A DNA stretch of 64,000 nt, taken from assembly GCF_019703515.2 (NCBI RefSeq), contig NC_059356.1, forward strand, positions 26,403,197-26,467,196, written 5' to 3'. Made by a program: the position numbers and the translations under genes. This DNA is from Myxocyprinus asiaticus (taxonomy: Eukaryota > Chordata > Actinopteri > Cypriniformes > Catostomidae). The first letter of the stretch is position 1. Each line of letters starts with the position of its first letter. Below, piece after piece: positions 35,974 through 45,687 of this stretch. The notes under the pieces were generated by a model. The model ran no database searches. It saw nothing but the letters and a program-made list of their open reading frames with translations, and was not told where the DNA came from.

Positions 35974-36712
35974 TATGGCATCCTCACGCAGGCAACTGAT
36001 ATATTAAGCATTTCTAGTTGCAGAAGCATCCTTGTGCAATGGTCTAATAGATTAAGCATTTCTGGATGCGGAGGCATACTCGCACATTGGTCTGAAAAAT
36101 AAACGTGTCCTGTTGCGGAGGCATCCTCACGCAATTATTATTGGTTTTGGAGGCATCCTCATGCAATGGTTTGAATAGGTAAAATATTTCTAATTGCGGA
36201 GGCATCCTTACACAGTGGATTGAAAAGATCAAATATTTCTAATACGGAGGCATCTTCGCGCAGTGGTCTGAAAAGATAAAATATTTCTAATATGGAGGCA
36301 TCCTCACGCGGTGGTGAGAAAGGATAAATATTTCTAATTGCGGAGGCATCCTCACACAGTGGTCTGAAAAGATTAAATATTTCTAATTGCGGAGGCATCC
36401 TCACGCAGTGGTCTGAAAAGATTAAATATTTTTAATTGCGTAGGCATCCTCACGTGGTGGTTATAAAGGATAAAATATTTCTAATTGCGTAGGCATCCTC
36501 ACGCAGTGGTCTGAAAAGATCAAATATTTCTAATACGGAGGCATCCTCACACGGTGGTCCGAAAGGATAAACTATTTCTAATTGCGGAGGCATCCTCATG
36601 CAGTGGATTGAAAAGATAAAATATTTCTAATTGCGGAGCCATCCTCACGCAATGGTCTGAAAAAATAAAATATTTCTAATTGCGGAGCCATCCTCACGCA
36701 GTGGTCTACAAT
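35974..36712 (-). repeat. 48/49-bp minisatellite, about 15 copies plus a partial
   Basis: Unit starts at 36020, 36068, 36115, 36147 (short unit), 36196, 36244, 36292, 36340, 36389, 36438, 36487, 36535, 36584, 36633 and 36682 give spacings of 47-49 bp apart from one 32-bp step. The core is GCGGAGGCATCCTCACGCAG on the plus strand followed by an AT-rich half. Some stretches stay open on the minus strand because 48-bp units preserve the frame (PLREDAS repeats). It lies immediately after the recombinase coding sequence. Confidence 0.95.
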
Positions 36713-36719
36713 GAAGTGT

Positions 36720-37690
36720 AGCTTCTCCCGACTGCCATGACCATAGAACTGACAGATGGGTATTCTTAATGCTTGAATGGTTGGCTGGTCGTGCCCGCGG
36801 GAAGTTCTTACATGGCTTAGTGATTGTAATGATTGTAACTGGGCTAAGAAAGAGATGGGATTTCAATCTAGCCGTTGGTTATAGTCATCAATAAAGAGAG
36901 GATCGAGGGGGAACCTGGCTCTGTTTCTCTTGTATGAAGAATAGAAGGAGAGAGATTGAAACAGCTGGATGTGTGTGGGTAAGTTGAAAATATAGACCAA
37001 GTGACCATGTCTTGACTGGTCTGTTTTACTTTGTTTAATGAAGAAACTAATGGTATCGTTATCCAAAATGTTTAGGTCAGAGATTGTAGGGTTAACACTG
37101 GAATCAAATTTTGCCGTGATTGTAAATTCGGAGCATCTAGAATGCAAAAGCTAGAATGAACATAGCATTGAGGGTTATGGCTGTTTTAAGAGAGTGGTAC
37201 CCTGCTTGTAGTGTGGATAGGCATTTGCCTAGAATTTCGAGTGTTAAGGGCTGTATAGCGTCTGGGTGGGCGGGCTGAGCTTTTTGAATGCCTTTGATTT
37301 GGAGGGAGATTTGAGGATTAATTATTTCTGGGCATGGGCGACCATAAATTAATTTATGGAAAAAATGAATACCACAGAGGTACGTTTTTATCGGCCCGGG
37401 CACGATATGCTTGAAATGAGACCAAAATGAAATGAAAGAAGAGATAGTGAGTAGAGAGAAATCAGGGAAAATTAAGTTGTATTGACTGTGAAACTGCTTG
37501 AAGCTTTTCCCAGGAAGTCCAGTAGGTCTGAAGAGTACTGAGGGAGACAGCGTTAAATATTGATTCGGTCGAAATATGATGCAAGTAGTAGGGATGATTT
37601 ATTGGAAGATCAAATCTGAAAAGGGAGGCACAGGCGTTGGGAAGGGGTCCGCCTCTGGAGCCAATGTTCTGAATTTCTGCTAGAATTTGG
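36720..37690 (-). pseudogene. Tyrosine recombinase (DIRS/Ngaro/Crypton type), broken
   Basis: The minus strand encodes, in order, a core-binding region (STLQTYWTSWEKLQA near 37530, PIKTYLCGIHFFHKLIYG near 37380) and the catalytic region: LNAMFILAFAF, then RCSEFT with the first catalytic Arg at about 37136, then IKQSKTDQSRHGH, then PLFIDDYNQRLD. These are the conserved blocks of DIRS, Ngaro and Crypton recombinases. The enzyme integrates circular DNA copies through a covalent phosphotyrosine. Damage: a stop near 37455, a small deletion shifting frame just before the catalytic Arg, and an unrecognisable His-x-x-Arg and Tyr region where the frame runs into the minisatellite. Confidence 0.8.
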
Positions 37691-37924
37691 GTGCGGATAC
37701 TTGGATTAACCTATGGAGGATCCATTACCGGGGCTTGAGGATGCGCTGGTAAAGCAGATGCTGAAGAGAGTGTATATGTGGCTGAACGGATTGGAGCTGG
37801 GAAGGGAGAATTAGGAAAGGAAGGAAAGATATGGGAGAAAGCCGGCAGCGGAGGCAGCCTCATGCTTGGGTCTGCGCCATATAGGAATAAGTGAGGCTGA
37901 GGGAAGGCAGTTGGAATAAAGGGG

Positions 37925-38154
37925 TGTAGAGCTGAGGAGGGCGGGGCTGGGATGGAATGAGACACACCCGGTCCCCAATCAGCCTGATGGGGCACGCGAG
38001 GGATAAAGGCGGCCGGGGACGACAGTTCGAGAGAGAGAGAATTGCAGGCAGCTGTACTGTGTGGTTTTGGTTGTGTGTTTAAGTTGTTTATAAAATTATT
38101 ATTTAAGTTGTCAAGCCGGTTCTCACCTCCTCCTTTCCACTGAACCCCCTTACA
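37925..38154 (+). repeat. 5' LTR of the TRIM-like element
   Basis: A 230-bp LTR, TG...CA. It contains 'gggataaaggcgg' (TATA-like) and ends 'cccccttaca'. It differs from the 3' LTR by a few substitutions and a GA unit. Confidence 0.93.
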
Positions 38155-38155
38155 C

Positions 38156-38173
38156 TGGTGCCGAAACCCGGGA
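38156..38173 (+). other. Primer-binding site
   Basis: TGGTGCCGAAACCCGGGA starts two bases after the LTR. Its complement ends in CCA, as a tRNA 3' end does. I do not assign the tRNA. Confidence 0.8.
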
Positions 38174-38312
38174 AGGAGGAGGGATTCCCGTCACAGAGTC
38201 CTCGACACTGCCGTCCACCCAGGGGAGCGCCGCTGCCGTCCAATGGGGGACGGAGTAGCCTGACCACCCGGACGCGGGGAACGGCCGCCGTCCGCGAGGC
38301 GAGTGGGGACAG

Positions 38313-38550
38313 GACTCCCCGACCGCCTGGAGCGAGGGAGCCGCTGCCGGGGGCGGAGGAGTGCCCTGCTGTCCCCCGGGAACGCGGAGGGGTCGAGGGA
38401 AGACCGCCGTCCACGGGGGGAGGAGGGAAGCGACTCCCCGACCGCCTGAAATGGTAGGGCCGCTGCCAGGGGCAGAGGAGTGTCCCCACGGGACGCCGGG
38501 AACGCGGAGGGGCGTTCTGTCCGCTGGGGGTCGGAGGTCTGACTCCGGTC
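38313..38550 (+). repeat. Tandem duplication of about 119 bp inside the TRIM-like element
   Basis: 'gactccccgaccgcctg' recurs at 38313 and 38432, each followed by 'ccgctgcc.ggggc.gaggagtg' and 'gggaacgcggagggg'. The long minus-strand frames (226 and 237 codons) across it come from GC-rich sequence and are not genes. Confidence 0.75.
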
Positions 38551-38631
38551 CGCCCGGGGAGGAACGGCTGCAATCCGCCTGAGAGGGTGGAGTAGTGATC
38601 GAGGACCACGCGACGGCGCATCAGAGAACCG

Positions 38632-38736
38632 GTGAGTTTCTTTTTCTCTCTCTCCTCTCTCTCTCTCTGTCGCTCCGTGTTGGCCTTTCCCTCGCCATTT
38701 TGTTTTGTTGTTTTTTCCCCTCCTGTCTCCTCCCAG
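38632..38736 (+). other. Intron-like segment in the TRIM leader
   Basis: The donor GTGAGT (38632) and a long pyrimidine tract ending CTCCTCCCAG (38736) bracket 105 bp. This would fit a spliced leader. No transcript evidence is available. Confidence 0.35.
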
Positions 38737-38861
38737 GTCGAGGAAGTCGGGGATGACCCTCCGGCAGTCGGGCCGTAAGGCACGCCCCCCCCCCGGAGAG
38801 GAAGGGTGGGGGATGTACGTCATGCCGGGGGCTCCCCGGCCTGAGGCAATGCCGGGAGGAG

Positions 38862-39089
38862 TGTAGAGCTGAGGAGGGCGGGGCTGGGATGGAATGAGAC
38901 ACACCCGGTCCCCAATCAGCCTGATGGGGCACGCGAGGGATAAAGGCGGCCGGGGACGACAGTTCGAGAGAGAGAATTGCAGGCAGCTATACTGTGTGGT
39001 TTTGGTTGTGTGTTTAAGTTGTTTATAAAATTATTATTTAAGTTGTCAAGCCGGTTCTCACCTCCTCCTTTCCACTGAACCCACTTACA
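38862..39089 (+). repeat. 3' LTR of the TRIM-like element
   Basis: A 228-bp near copy of 37925-38154, followed by the AGGGG duplication. Confidence 0.93.
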
Positions 39090-40054
39090 AGGGGTTAGAT
39101 GACAAAAGAGGAGGAGCAGATGTATCAGGTGGAGGCAGCCTCACGCTTGGATCTGCTCCTGAGCGAGAAGGAAGAAGAGAGGAATTTGGATGAGAAAAAA
39201 TTGGAGAGGTGCTGCCGTGGAAGGCAACGTTTGGTTAGCCCAAGGGAAGAGATATGAAATAGGGCTTGCAAGGACTGTTTGTGGAGGTATGTGGGGATTG
39301 GAGACGGCAATATTTTGGTAGAATGCCGTGGAAGGAGCATCAAGAGGAAAGGAGGGGGGATTTTGGAGGTGAGTAGAAGAAAGGGGAAACTGAGAGGATA
39401 AGGCAACCTGTGGGGGAGGAGCGTTACGATGCAGCGGGGCGTCAGCTGATTGGAGCAGAGGTTGAGTGTGAGCTGTTGTTGTGAGGAAGTAGTAACTGTT
39501 TTGATGGCTGTGGAGGCCCAACCTGAGCGGTGAATGGAAGCTATAGCTGGGTTTTGAAGAGATTCTGGAGTAACATTGAGTGGTTGCATTACAGAGCTGC
39601 CGCGTTTAGTTGTGACGTACAAGTTGTACATCTGTGCTTTAGTGGATCTGCGGGAAAAATGGATATCTGAGGCTGCTAAAGCATGACATTGACCATTTAT
39701 TATCCATTTGGCTATGGGAGGGATGTAATTAGTTGTTAAGTTTAGAGGGACTGTAAACTGGGCAGTAGGGCTAGATTGCTGAATTGGATGAGCTTGGAGC
39801 CTCTCGGGTGGAGGAGAATACGCCCTCCTTGGACGGGGTCTGGGAGGAAAGGGGAAACGATGCCTTATACAACTGCTTCGTACTGGCATGGCTTCTGACG
39901 ATGAGGATGAAGATGGTGATGCTTGGATGGAATCCGGAATCAGCGAAGGAGTGGAAGGAGAGATGGTGACTTCGTCTTCGTGGCCGGAATGATGACGCTG
40001 CAGAGAATCGGACATGGTTTCCTGTACAGGCATAGCCAGATGCTCGAAATATGA

Positions 40055-40147
40055 CATAGGAGAGGTAGGTGAGCTACAGTTTATATAGCACTTGAACGTG
40101 ATTGATTAATCAAGCTCCCCCCGAACTTGCGTTAGGAACTTCAATTA
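40055..40147 (-). repeat. Split direct repeat A1
   Basis: It matches 35613-35719; the ORF1 start codon lies at its inner edge. Confidence 0.85.
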
Positions 40148-40404
40148 TTAAAGTTTTATCATTAAAAAAATACTTGATTGACTGATGTTTCTTGTAAGTT
40201 CAGTTGATATGGATTCTTTCAAATGATATCACATATTCTTAAAAACATATATATATATATATTTATCAAATATTCAAAAAAAATATTTAAAAATGTCATA
40301 TTTTGAAGAGAGGCTGATGAGATTTAGAATGTGCCCACACACACACACTTTTCAGATTGTTCCTTCACTCTGTTAGAGCTTGGCTGTATTTATCTGTATT
40401 TAAT

Positions 40405-40832
40405 TTTTTCTCCCCAATTTGGAATGCCCAATTCCCAATGCGCTCTAAGTCCTCATGGTGGCATAGTGTCTCGCCTCAATCTGGGTGGCGGAGGACGAAT
40501 CTCAGTTTCCTCTACGTCTGAAACCGTCAATCCGCACATCTTATCACGTGGCTTGTTGAGCGCGTAACCGCGGAGACGTAGTGCATGTGGAGGCCCACGC
40601 TATTCTCCACAGCATCCACGCACAACTCACCATGTGCCCCACCGAGAGCGAGAACCACACATTATAGTGACCATGAGGAGGTTACCCCATGTGACTACCC
40701 TCCCTAGCAAACAGGCCAATTTGGTTGCTTAGGAGACCTGGCTGGAGTCACTCAGTATGCACTGGATTTGAACTCGTGACTCCAGTGGTGGTAGTCAGCA
40801 TCAATACTCGCTGAGCTACCCAGGCCCCCATG
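40405..40832 (-). mobile_element. tRNA-derived SINE, full length, copy 3
   Basis: It shows the same family and orientation as 3671-4110. The tail 'ctccccaatttggaatgccc' is on the left. On the right the tRNA-like head, read on the minus strand, starts GGGGGCCTGGGTAGCTCAGC with a box-B-like GAGTTCAAATCC at about 40763-40774. One B-box position differs from copy 1. Confidence 0.88.
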
Positions 40833-42780
40833 GGCTTGGCTGTATTTATACTTTTGGTTTGAGATAAAGAAATAAAAGAAATGTTGGTTTGATGGCAGAG
40901 AACACATTTATTTAAAGACAACAGTTTTTAAAAATCTGTTGTACTGAAAGATATCTATTTCCTCTCACAGTTGCTGTATCTTAACACGCCCAGTAACAGA
41001 GTACTTTGAATTGCCACAGAGTTCAGAAAATCCACTTCCTTTGCTGTGACATGTGAAACTGCACTGATTTTTCACATTAAAGCCAATCTATGGCACAGAT
41101 CTTAATCCTTTATTTTCTACGGGCTCAGTGTGACTACAGTTGATTGTGTATGAGATTAGTTTGGTGTAAGCAGGCATAACATTATCATACTCCTTTGCAT
41201 GCTGCTGTATTATAGATTGGTTCATATAAACTGCAATGCATTGAAGAGTGAGTTCTCTGGTTAAGTTTTCTTGTGCATGTGGGTGTGTGTCTTTGTGCGC
41301 ATGCACTCACAAGCATTCATACTTGTGTTTGTGTAAGAGAGAATCTTCACATTTGAGAGGCTGTAGGTTTGTGTGTATGTGTGCTAGAGCAGCGAGATCT
41401 CATTAACAGAGAGAGTGAACCAGACTGGTCGAGGCACTCATCCAAACAGTCTCAGAGCAATCATCCTCCCCCGACAGCCTACTAAAGCTCACAGCAAATG
41501 AAAACTCTAATGGATATCGATCAGATACCTTCTAATAAACCCACTGCTATCATCCTATCAAAGCCTTCTTTTCCCTTCCTCACACATACAAGTATTAATT
41601 TGTGTGTGGTAAGGTTTTACCTACATTGCGAGGACCAAATGTTCCCAAGTTAAGTATAATAAAACCTGAAATCACCTACACCGCATGGACAGTTGGCAGG
41701 AAAAGGGCTTAATAAACATGCTAAATAATGTCTTAAAGAAAATCTATGAAAAAATTGCAAGGGACTCTCTATGTCTTGGACTAAGAAGTCCAAAAACAAG
41801 GTTTGTATAGGTCCGTAGGCCAAAAACATCCAAATAGAACAAAAAATAAATAAATAAAATCTGCATGCTATTGCAGTAAGAAGAGAGATATTCCAATAGT
41901 GTATGCTTTTTTATTACTATTTTATTAAGGGATAGAAAATATTATTATTTCAGTATAAAAGCAATAGGAGTCAATAGAAAGTTCCCACCAAAACGGTCCG
42001 TACGGGGAAAACAGCTTAATAAACATACTAAATAATTGCTTGAAATGAAAATATTTAGGTGTAGAATTAGAGTTAGGAGATTATTTGTTATTTAAAAAAA
42101 TATTATTTGTTCAGTTCAAAAACAATATGTCAAAGAAAAAGTCTCCAAAAGAATAGAAAAGCAAACATGTTTGTATGTGTATTTGCATACACAAAATGTA
42201 CACTTGCTGTCACTCAAATAAGAAATGGCTTTTTCTCCAGACATACACTGTTACATTGCTGTAGACATGGGAAAAAGAACAGCAAATTCAGAAATCTCCA
42301 CTGTCAACTCAATTCATTTCCCATCCACTGGCTTTCCGGCTTGATGTCAATTTGAGTGACTGTATTTTGTTTTTCTCCTTGCCTATCACTGGCAGACCAG
42401 TGTATCAAGACCCATTACAGTATGTGTTGATTTTGAACAACAAGCTTGAAAACAATATTGGAAAGAGAGAGAATACTAGCAGAGAGAGTGGTAGAAATTA
42501 ATATTTTTTCCAGAGCCACAAAGGTGCAGCAGCTCTGTAAAATGCATAGAAAGGGCTGGCAGATTTCTAAAGCTTTCCATCTTGTATTCACAATAGGAGC
42601 TTCAGTTTGAATGGGAGATTCAGATTTCATAATTTTCTCATTCAGTCAACCGAGCGTAGGGTTGCTAATGATTTTTAGAGGTGAGATGAGTCATGAATTT
42701 TCTATCTGTTTGCATTATTCCTTTGAGAGCAGTGAAGAGCAGTTTGATCAGTACGTTAATGATTATGGTTAATGGAGTAA
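40833..42780. other. No gene; fragments of dispersed repeat at 41600-42080
   Basis: 41615-41690 ('cattgcgaggaccaaatg', 'aataaaacctgaaatcacctac') resembles the GT-associated repeat at 4555-4710. 41390-41580 is unique and moderately GC-rich, and could be a non-coding conserved block. No coding frame is supported. Confidence 0.4.
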
Positions 42781-42818
42781 GAGGGCAGCTTTGGGTTAAC
42801 TTGGTCAGCCAGAAACCT

Positions 42819-42831
42819 TGACCTTTGAACC
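42819..42831 (-). promoter_or_regulatory. DR1-type nuclear receptor motif
   Basis: The plus strand reads TGACCTTTGAACC. Its complement GGTTCAAAGGTCA is a close DR1 (two AGGTCA-type half-sites, one-base spacer), the class bound by HNF4, COUP-TF and PPAR/RXR. A further inverted pair AGGTC-aaaa-GACCT lies at 42910-42923. Occupancy cannot be inferred from sequence. Confidence 0.35.
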
Positions 42832-42931
42832 CTGGCTTACAGGAGCTCCCTGAGGAGTCTGGTGTAACGGTCAAGCATAAATCACACACATCAGTGTGTC
42901 TAGCCAGAAAGGTCAAAAGACCTTGACCCAT

Positions 42932-44223
42932 TCTGTCCCATCAGAACATGCTTGATAACATAGAGGTCTGTGGACAGAATGGTCATTATTATCTTAAACA
43001 CAGATCTAAAGTGATTCTTTGATGAATGGTTCAGAGTGCTTTTTTTGGACTATGGTTTTTGTTCCCAACATTTCTATGTATTCATTTAAAATTAATTTAA
43101 TTCTGAGAAAAGCTCTAGCATAACTTGTTTGCAGATGACACTTGGTTTGATATTCTATCTAATGCAATGACATTTTAAAGTGTGTTCAATGGAGAGACCA
43201 ATATACAGCAATGACATTCAGAGTTGCAATCAAACCACCTCATCAACAACCTTACTAATGCCTTATAAAAATTGACATGTTTTGAGATCAGGATTTCTAA
43301 TTTGTTCCACTGGCATGTTATAAATGCAACCTCTGGGGATGATTGCTGGAATAAGTGCTCATTGATATTAAATAAACATGTAATGTGGGCTATTTTTCAG
43401 CTGTCTGGGGAACTAAAGTCTCCATTGCCATAAGATTGGCATGCCTGCCTGGACCAGAGTCTGCAGAATTCTACATTAAAAAAGACGCCATGCCATGATG
43501 GAATAAGGCTTTTTGATTGGCATCTCCTAAAGTATGGCTTCTTTGGTCTTGATTGGATGGTTGCAAGTTTGTTCAGGAGTCAATTGCCAGTCAGGGCTTT
43601 GATGCTTGATATGCCGCAAACATTATTCTAAGCTCCCTACCCTCAGGGTCACACTCAGGACAGATGGGGAGAGAAATTACAAGTGCTCCCTAATGCCTCT
43701 ACCTGCTTTAGAAGCTCCTTGAACTATATGTTGATGATGGATAGTCACTTAAGTTGTGGCCAACAGCCAATTCAAAGATGTGTTATTATTTAAGCTCCGT
43801 CTAATGAACACTGGGAAGCATTGTTAGTTAAAAGCATCCGTAAAAGCACAATCTTTATTGCCTTAAAACGCACATTTAGAAGACCATGAAAACGTTAGCC
43901 TGCTTTTAAATTGGTCTGCATTTTTCTGCATGTGCTTCTACCATTTTTGCGAACCTTAGTTCAGTATTCACATTAACATAGCCTTTAGAGGAATCTTTTA
44001 TCAGCTGCATCCATCATCAAAATTTGGGTAGCTAGTTGTGCTAACACCGAAATTGCAGTTAGACTCTAGAGTCACAACTACATTTATCTTGGCCTGGCTT
44101 TGTATTCAATTTCCCAATGGCCTCAGTAAAGCTAAATTAGCAGACTTTGCACAATTAGTCGAAGTTAGCAGATAATTGTTTAATAACTGGAACTCACAGC
44201 TTGAAAACCATTAGATTGTGAGC
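42932..44223. other. No gene recognised; unique DNA
   Basis: 43380-43740 is less AT-rich and repeat-free but has no splice-bounded frame. Confidence 0.4.
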
Positions 44224-44288
44224 CACTCTTCTCTTCTCTTCTCTTCTCTTCTCTTTGATTCGCTTCTCTTCTCTGTTCTTCTCTTCTC
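44224..44288. repeat. (TTCTC)n microsatellite
   Basis: About eleven TTCTC units with two interruptions. Confidence 0.93.
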
Positions 44289-44696
44289 AGTTTTTAAATT
44301 TGTCTTGTTGCTATTAAAATATCCATTCTAAACATCTTTAAAATAAGATTAAAACAATTACTTGAGAAGTGACAAAATGAGAGAATGAAGGTCTTGTTTT
44401 CAGAGAATCTAACACATTTTTGTGAGGATAATGCTGTAAAAAACTATTTGCCAATGGGGTAAGAAAAATAAAATTTTTCCTATGAATTAAGCTATTTTTT
44501 CTTAGCCCACTGCCAAATTTATTTTCTTGTTTTTAGCATAAACCTAACTTTGATAAAATTGATTTATCAAGACTTAAAATCTTATATAATTTTGTTTCTC
44601 AATAAATGTATCTTATTTCAAGGATGTTTAGATATTTTTACTGGAAAACAATACTAAGAACATGACTTGCAGTATAAAGTCTTCAAAGTATACTGT

Positions 44697-45034
44697 ATTT
44701 CACCTAAAAATGTAAATTCTACCATTTACTCACCCTCATGTCATTCCAAACTGGTATGCTGCTATTTTTCCAGTGGAACAAAAAAGACACATTTTCCTTA
44801 AGCCTCTATTTTAAATCTTCTGAAGCCATAGAGTTGGATTTGAGAGCTTGAGCCTTATGTACTACACTGATGTCGACTAACTTTTTAGTGTTTTTTTTTT
44901 TTTGTCCTTTTTGGAGCTGTTGTTGTATAGAATAAAGCTAACAATAACAGTAATAAACCTTTGGAATGACATGAGGGTGCAAGGTGAATACATAATGACA
45001 GAATTTAAATTTTTGGGTGCACTATTCCTTAAAT
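44697..45034. mobile_element. Inverted-repeat MITE (137-1913 family), complete copy
   Basis: The left end ('tttactcaccctcatgtcattccaaac') and right end ('tttggaatgacatgagggtg') are inverted over about 70 bp. The total of about 340 bp fits the family. It stops 17 bp upstream of the candidate exon at 45052. Confidence 0.8.
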
Positions 45035-45051
45035 GCTTGTTCTGTCATTAG

Positions 45052-45156
45052 GTGTGCAATGCAGATGGCTACATAGAGATTGAGCACTATAAGCACAGCT
45101 TCTCTGTGGTCTTGCCTGGACAGCAAACTGCTATTTGTTCAGATTGTCTCCTGGAG
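45052..45156 (+). CDS. Candidate host exon, 35 codons, phase 0
   Basis: An acceptor-like 'tgttctgtcattag' ends at 45051 and a donor-like GAG/gtgtgt starts at 45157. The 105 bp between is open in one frame and exactly 35 codons, with peptide VCNADGYIEIEHYKHSFSVV at the start and ICSDCLLE at the end. Composition is protein-like (mixed polar and hydrophobic residues, three Cys) and it belongs to no repeat in the window. I do not recognise the protein. It could be an internal exon of a large gene whose introns make up much of this window, or chance. Confidence 0.35.
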
Positions 45157-45687
45157 GTGTGTCTCTGCATTGTGTTAATTGGATTATATGAGACAGGAGT
45201 GCTCTACCAGGCTTTACACAAACCAGCTAATAAAATTTGTGTGGGAATTAGGCATATCATTTGCTAAATGAAGTAAGTACTGCACCGAGAACACTAATAA
45301 AGATCTTTCTGTATAACAGGTATGCCGACCACTCCACTCAACCATGGCTTGCATGTGAAACTTGGGGTGGGGGTGTTGGCGAGGGCTTGAAGTGCAAAGT
45401 TATGGGACCTGAAGCGCGTGCCGAAGCGGTGTTATACTGAACAGGAAGAGTTGTGCTCAGATCTTCATTGGCTCAGATTCCAATCAGGTTATTTGCAAAA
45501 TAGCTTTCCGGGGGGGTCTCCAGTTCTTCCCCCCGTAATTCTCTTCCTGCAACATTTCACCTTCCATAATTATTTTCAAAAACCTGCTCAAGACAGAAGT
45601 AATATAAGGGACAATTTATACCTTAATTGCTGATTTGTACATTTAAAAATTAAAATAAACTACAAAATCATAGAATTTTCATTACCA
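45157..45687. other. No further exon recognised
   Basis: This is unique moderate-GC sequence with short frames only. 45300-45600 could hold a conserved block. Confidence 0.4.

Larger units (their letters stand above)
37925..39089 (+). mobile_element. TRIM-like miniature LTR retrotransposon with 5-bp target duplication
   Basis: Two near-identical LTRs (37925-38154 and 38862-39089) begin TGTAG and end TTACA. They are flanked by AGGGG at 37920-37924 and 39090-39094. A primer-binding site follows the 5' LTR and a purine-rich 'cgggaggag' precedes the 3' LTR. The 707-bp interior encodes no gag or pol and is GC-rich in an otherwise AT-rich region. It depends on another element for enzymes. A solo LTR of the same family lies at 60040-60276. 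Confidence 0.93.
37711..40057 (-). pseudogene. ORF1 of the recombinase element, split by a TRIM-like insertion
   Basis: The first part runs from an ATG at 40057, at the edge of repeat A1, to about 39090. The rest resumes at 37924 and runs to about 37711, before the recombinase. The protein has Pro/Ser-rich segments (SSSSSS, PPRPRPRR), a block WIINGQCHALAASDIHFSRR with KAQMYNLYVTTKRG that resembles the SAP-like DNA-binding region found with fish recombinase elements, and two copies of ADPS(V/M)RLPP on either side of the insertion. A gag-like or DNA-binding role is inference. The insertion and a stop before it disrupt this copy. Confidence 0.55.
34637..40147 (-). mobile_element. Tyrosine-recombinase element with split direct repeats (Ngaro/PAT-like)
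   Basis: On the minus strand the order is A1 (40147-40055), ORF1, recombinase, minisatellite, B1 (35823-35749), A2 (35719-35613), B2 (34711-34637). A1/A2 are direct copies of about 100 bp ('ggagaggtagg.gagctacagttta') and B1/B2 are direct copies of about 75 bp ('gtgctgtccatgtttgagttgaat'). This A1-body-B1-A2-B2 layout is the split direct repeat of Ngaro and PAT-type DIRS retroelements. The body without insertions is only about 3 kb and shows no reverse transcriptase or RNase H. A TRIM-like LTR element (37925-39089) and a hAT (34749-35577) inserted later. Cryptons, the alternative for a recombinase-only element, lack such repeats. Confidence 0.6.

Noticed and set aside
36044..36404. Repetitive proteins with PLREDAS and RMPPQLEIF repeats
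   Set aside because: Translations of the 48/49-bp minisatellite; 49-bp units break the frame, so no long repeat protein is maintained.
35974..36712. CRISPR-like array
   Set aside because: Units are tandem without variable spacers, unit length is 48/49 bp throughout, and the sequence is clearly eukaryotic.
38103..38904. Two long minus-strand frames (226 and 237 codons)
   Set aside because: They overlap each other in different frames inside the GC-rich, tandemly duplicated interior of the TRIM-like element and have Arg/Pro/Ser-rich composition expected from GC-rich DNA with few stop codons.
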